A DNA stretch of 64,000 nt from Rhizobium altiplani (lineage in GTDB: Bacteria; Pseudomonadota; Alphaproteobacteria; Rhizobiales; Rhizobiaceae), in NCBI RefSeq assembly GCF_001542405.1, contig NZ_LNCD01000123.1, positions 64,501 to 128,500 of the forward strand, in the 5' to 3' direction. Shown here in pieces: positions 62,825 to 64,000 of the stretch; the stretch's first letter is position 1, and each line of letters opens with the position of its first letter. The position numbers and the translations under genes are program-made. Below the pieces are notes generated by a model. That model did no database searches. It was not told the origin of the DNA and worked only from the letters and a program-made list of their open reading frames with translations.

Positions 62825-63394
62825 TTACTGAGAGATAGAAGCATCAAGAGACTGATTCAATGCCAGAACATTGACCGTGCGTTCACCGAGGAACCCAAGT
62901 TCGGGGTGATTGATGGCGGCATCGACAATCGTCTTGAGCTTTGCCTCATCCATGCCGCGCGCCTTGGCGACGCGCGGTATCTGGAAGTAGGCGGCTTCGG
63001 GTGAGATGTGCGGATCAAGGCCGCTGCCGGAAGCCGTCACGAGATCGATCGGCACCTCCACATTCGGGTTGGTCGCCTTGGCTGCTTCGTAATCAGTCTT
63101 CACGCGATCGATGAGCTTCTGGCTGGTTGGGCCGAGGTTCGAACCGCTGGAGCTGGCGGCATTGTAGCCGTCGCCGGCTGCCGAGGGACGGCCGTGGAAG
63201 TAGTTGTCGCCGGTGAAGGCCTGGCCGATCAGGGTCGAGCCGATCACGTGGCCGTCCTTCTCGATCAGGCTGCCATTGGCTTGCGACGGGAAGAGTGCCT
63301 GCGCAGCGCCCGTCATTGCGAGCGGATAGAGCAGTCCGGTGATGGCGGTGGTGGCAACGATCATTACTATTGCCGGACGAAGTTCTTTCAACAT
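62825..63394 (-). CDS. kdpC: Potassium-transporting ATPase subunit KdpC
   Basis: Single-span stabilising subunit of the KdpFABC pump. 189 residues: one N-terminal membrane helix (about 7–30) with LLYPLAMTGAAQ, then a periplasmic domain with ANGSLI, GSTLIGQ, RPSAAGDGYNAASSSGSNLGPTS and DLVTASGSGLDPHISPEAA, all standard KdpC. The gene begins 12 bases after kdpB. Confidence 0.96.
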   Translation of the reverse strand: MLKELRPAIVMIVATTAITGLLYPLAMTGAAQALFPSQANGSLIEKDGHVIGSTLIGQAFTGDNYFHGRPSAAGDGYNAASSSGSNLGPTSQKLIDRVKTDYEAAKATNPNVEVPIDLVTASGSGLDPHISPEAAYFQIPRVAKARGMDEAKLKTIVDAAINHPELGFLGERTVNVLALNQSLDASISQ

Positions 63395-63406
63395 GATGTC
63401 AACTCC

Positions 63407-64000
63407 TTAGGCGAGACCGATGGCTGTGATGACCATGTCGATCGCCTTGATGCCGATGAACGGGACGATGATACCGCCGACACCGTAGATCAGCAGATTG
63501 CGGGACAAGAGCGCGCCGGCGCCGATTGCGCGGTATTTCACGCCCTTCAGGGAGAGCGGGATCAGCGCGACGATGATTAGCGCGTTGAAGATGATGGCCG
63601 ACAATATGGCACTCTGTGGCGTGGCCAGTCCCATGATGTTCAGGACGCCAAGCTGCGGGTAGAAGGCCAGGAACATCGCCGGGATGATGGCAAAATACTT
63701 GGCGATGTCATTGGCGATCGAGAAGGTCGTCAACGCGCCACGGGTCATCAGCAGCTGCTTGCCGATCTCGACGATCTCGATGAGTTTCGTCGGATCGCTG
63801 TCGAGGTCGACCATGTTGCCGGCTTCGCGAGCGGCGACCGTGCCGGTATTCATGGCCACGCCGACGTCGGCCTGGGCGAGGGCAGGGGCGTCGTTCGTGC
63901 CGTCGCCGCACATGGCGACGAGCTTGCCTTTGGCCTGCTCCTCGCGGATCAGCGAGAGCTTGTTCTCCGGTGTCGCCTGCGCCAGGAAATCGTCCACGCC
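63407..64000 (-). CDS. kdpB: Potassium-transporting P-type ATPase subunit KdpB (C-terminal part, cut by window edge)
   Basis: Catalytic subunit of the high-affinity K+ pump. Only the last 197 codons are visible. MCGDGTNDAPALAQADVGVAM is the hinge motif of P-type ATPases, followed by the KdpB-specific FSIANDIAKYFAIIPAMF helix, NIMGLATPQSAILSAIIFNALIIVALIPL, and LIYGVGGIIVPFIGIKAIDM. The phosphorylation site and membrane helices M1–M4 lie beyond the right edge, as should kdpA. Confidence 0.96.
   Translation of the reverse strand, partial: GVDDFLAQATPENKLSLIREEQAKGKLVAMCGDGTNDAPALAQADVGVAMNTGTVAAREAGNMVDLDSDPTKLIEIVEIGKQLLMTRGALTTFSIANDIAKYFAIIPAMFLAFYPQLGVLNIMGLATPQSAILSAIIFNALIIVALIPLSLKGVKYRAIGAGALLSRNLLIYGVGGIIVPFIGIKAIDMVITAIGLA

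Overview
This 64 kb window is an ordinary chromosomal segment of an alphaproteobacterium, almost certainly of the Rhizobiaceae (Rhizobium/Ensifer/Agrobacterium group). The evidence is the rho–mnmE–mnmG–rsmG–parA–parB block, the giant cyclic beta-1,2-glucan synthase (NdvB/ChvB) next to an OpgC-type acyltransferase, the 180-kDa-class NAD-glutamate dehydrogenase, a TrcR/DUF1013 regulator, and parS sites of the TGTTTCACGTGAAACA type. I see no insertion sequence, prophage, CRISPR array, tRNA or rRNA. Base composition and codon use look uniform.

Layout. 1–6.5 kb: end of rho, tRNA-modification genes mnmE/mnmG, 16S methyltransferase rsmG and the parAB segregation genes, with parS sites placed around and inside them. 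6.5–10.7 kb (minus strand): holA, lptE, leuS. 10.9–16.5 kb: PLP-binding YggS-type protein, propionyl-CoA synthetase, TrcR (minus) and acetyl-CoA synthetase. 16.5–24.6 kb: a thermonuclease-like gene broken by an amber codon, a DUF1674 gene, htpX–rsmB, a heparinase-like gene, purH and a UMF1-type transporter. 24.6–33.6 kb: NAD-GDH, pyridoxal kinase, carbonic anhydrase, lytic transglycosylase and asd, the last preceded by a short Lys/Thr-rich open frame that looks like a leader peptide. 33.6–43.5 kb (minus): opgC and ndvB. 43.5–44.7 kb: a run of small genes (DUF1328, a 64-aa hypothetical) with hairpins. 44.7–51.1 kb (minus): an M19 dipeptidase leading a dipeptide ABC transporter operon. 51.2–54.9 kb (minus): a CUT2 sugar transporter of the inositol/ribose type with a palindromic operator candidate. 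55.2–59.3 kb: DUF1993, a sulfatase/phosphonate-monoesterase-like enzyme, galE and a methyltransferase-like protein. 59.4–64 kb (minus): kdpB (partial), kdpC, kdpD, kdpE.

How the genes work together. ParA, ParB and the parS sites form the chromosome-segregation centromere. MnmE and MnmG together modify wobble uridines. NdvB makes periplasmic cyclic glucan, and OpgC probably decorates it. The M19 dipeptidase would cleave peptides imported by the Dpp transporter. KdpDE controls the Kdp potassium pump. The most interesting non-routine signals are the putative Lys/Thr leader peptide with competing hairpins in front of asd, the GGAA-N6-TTCC palindrome in front of the inositol-type transporter, the parS sites embedded in coding sequence, the amber-interrupted nuclease, and several unexplained hairpins. 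All functions are read from sequence and memory of protein families; no database search was run.
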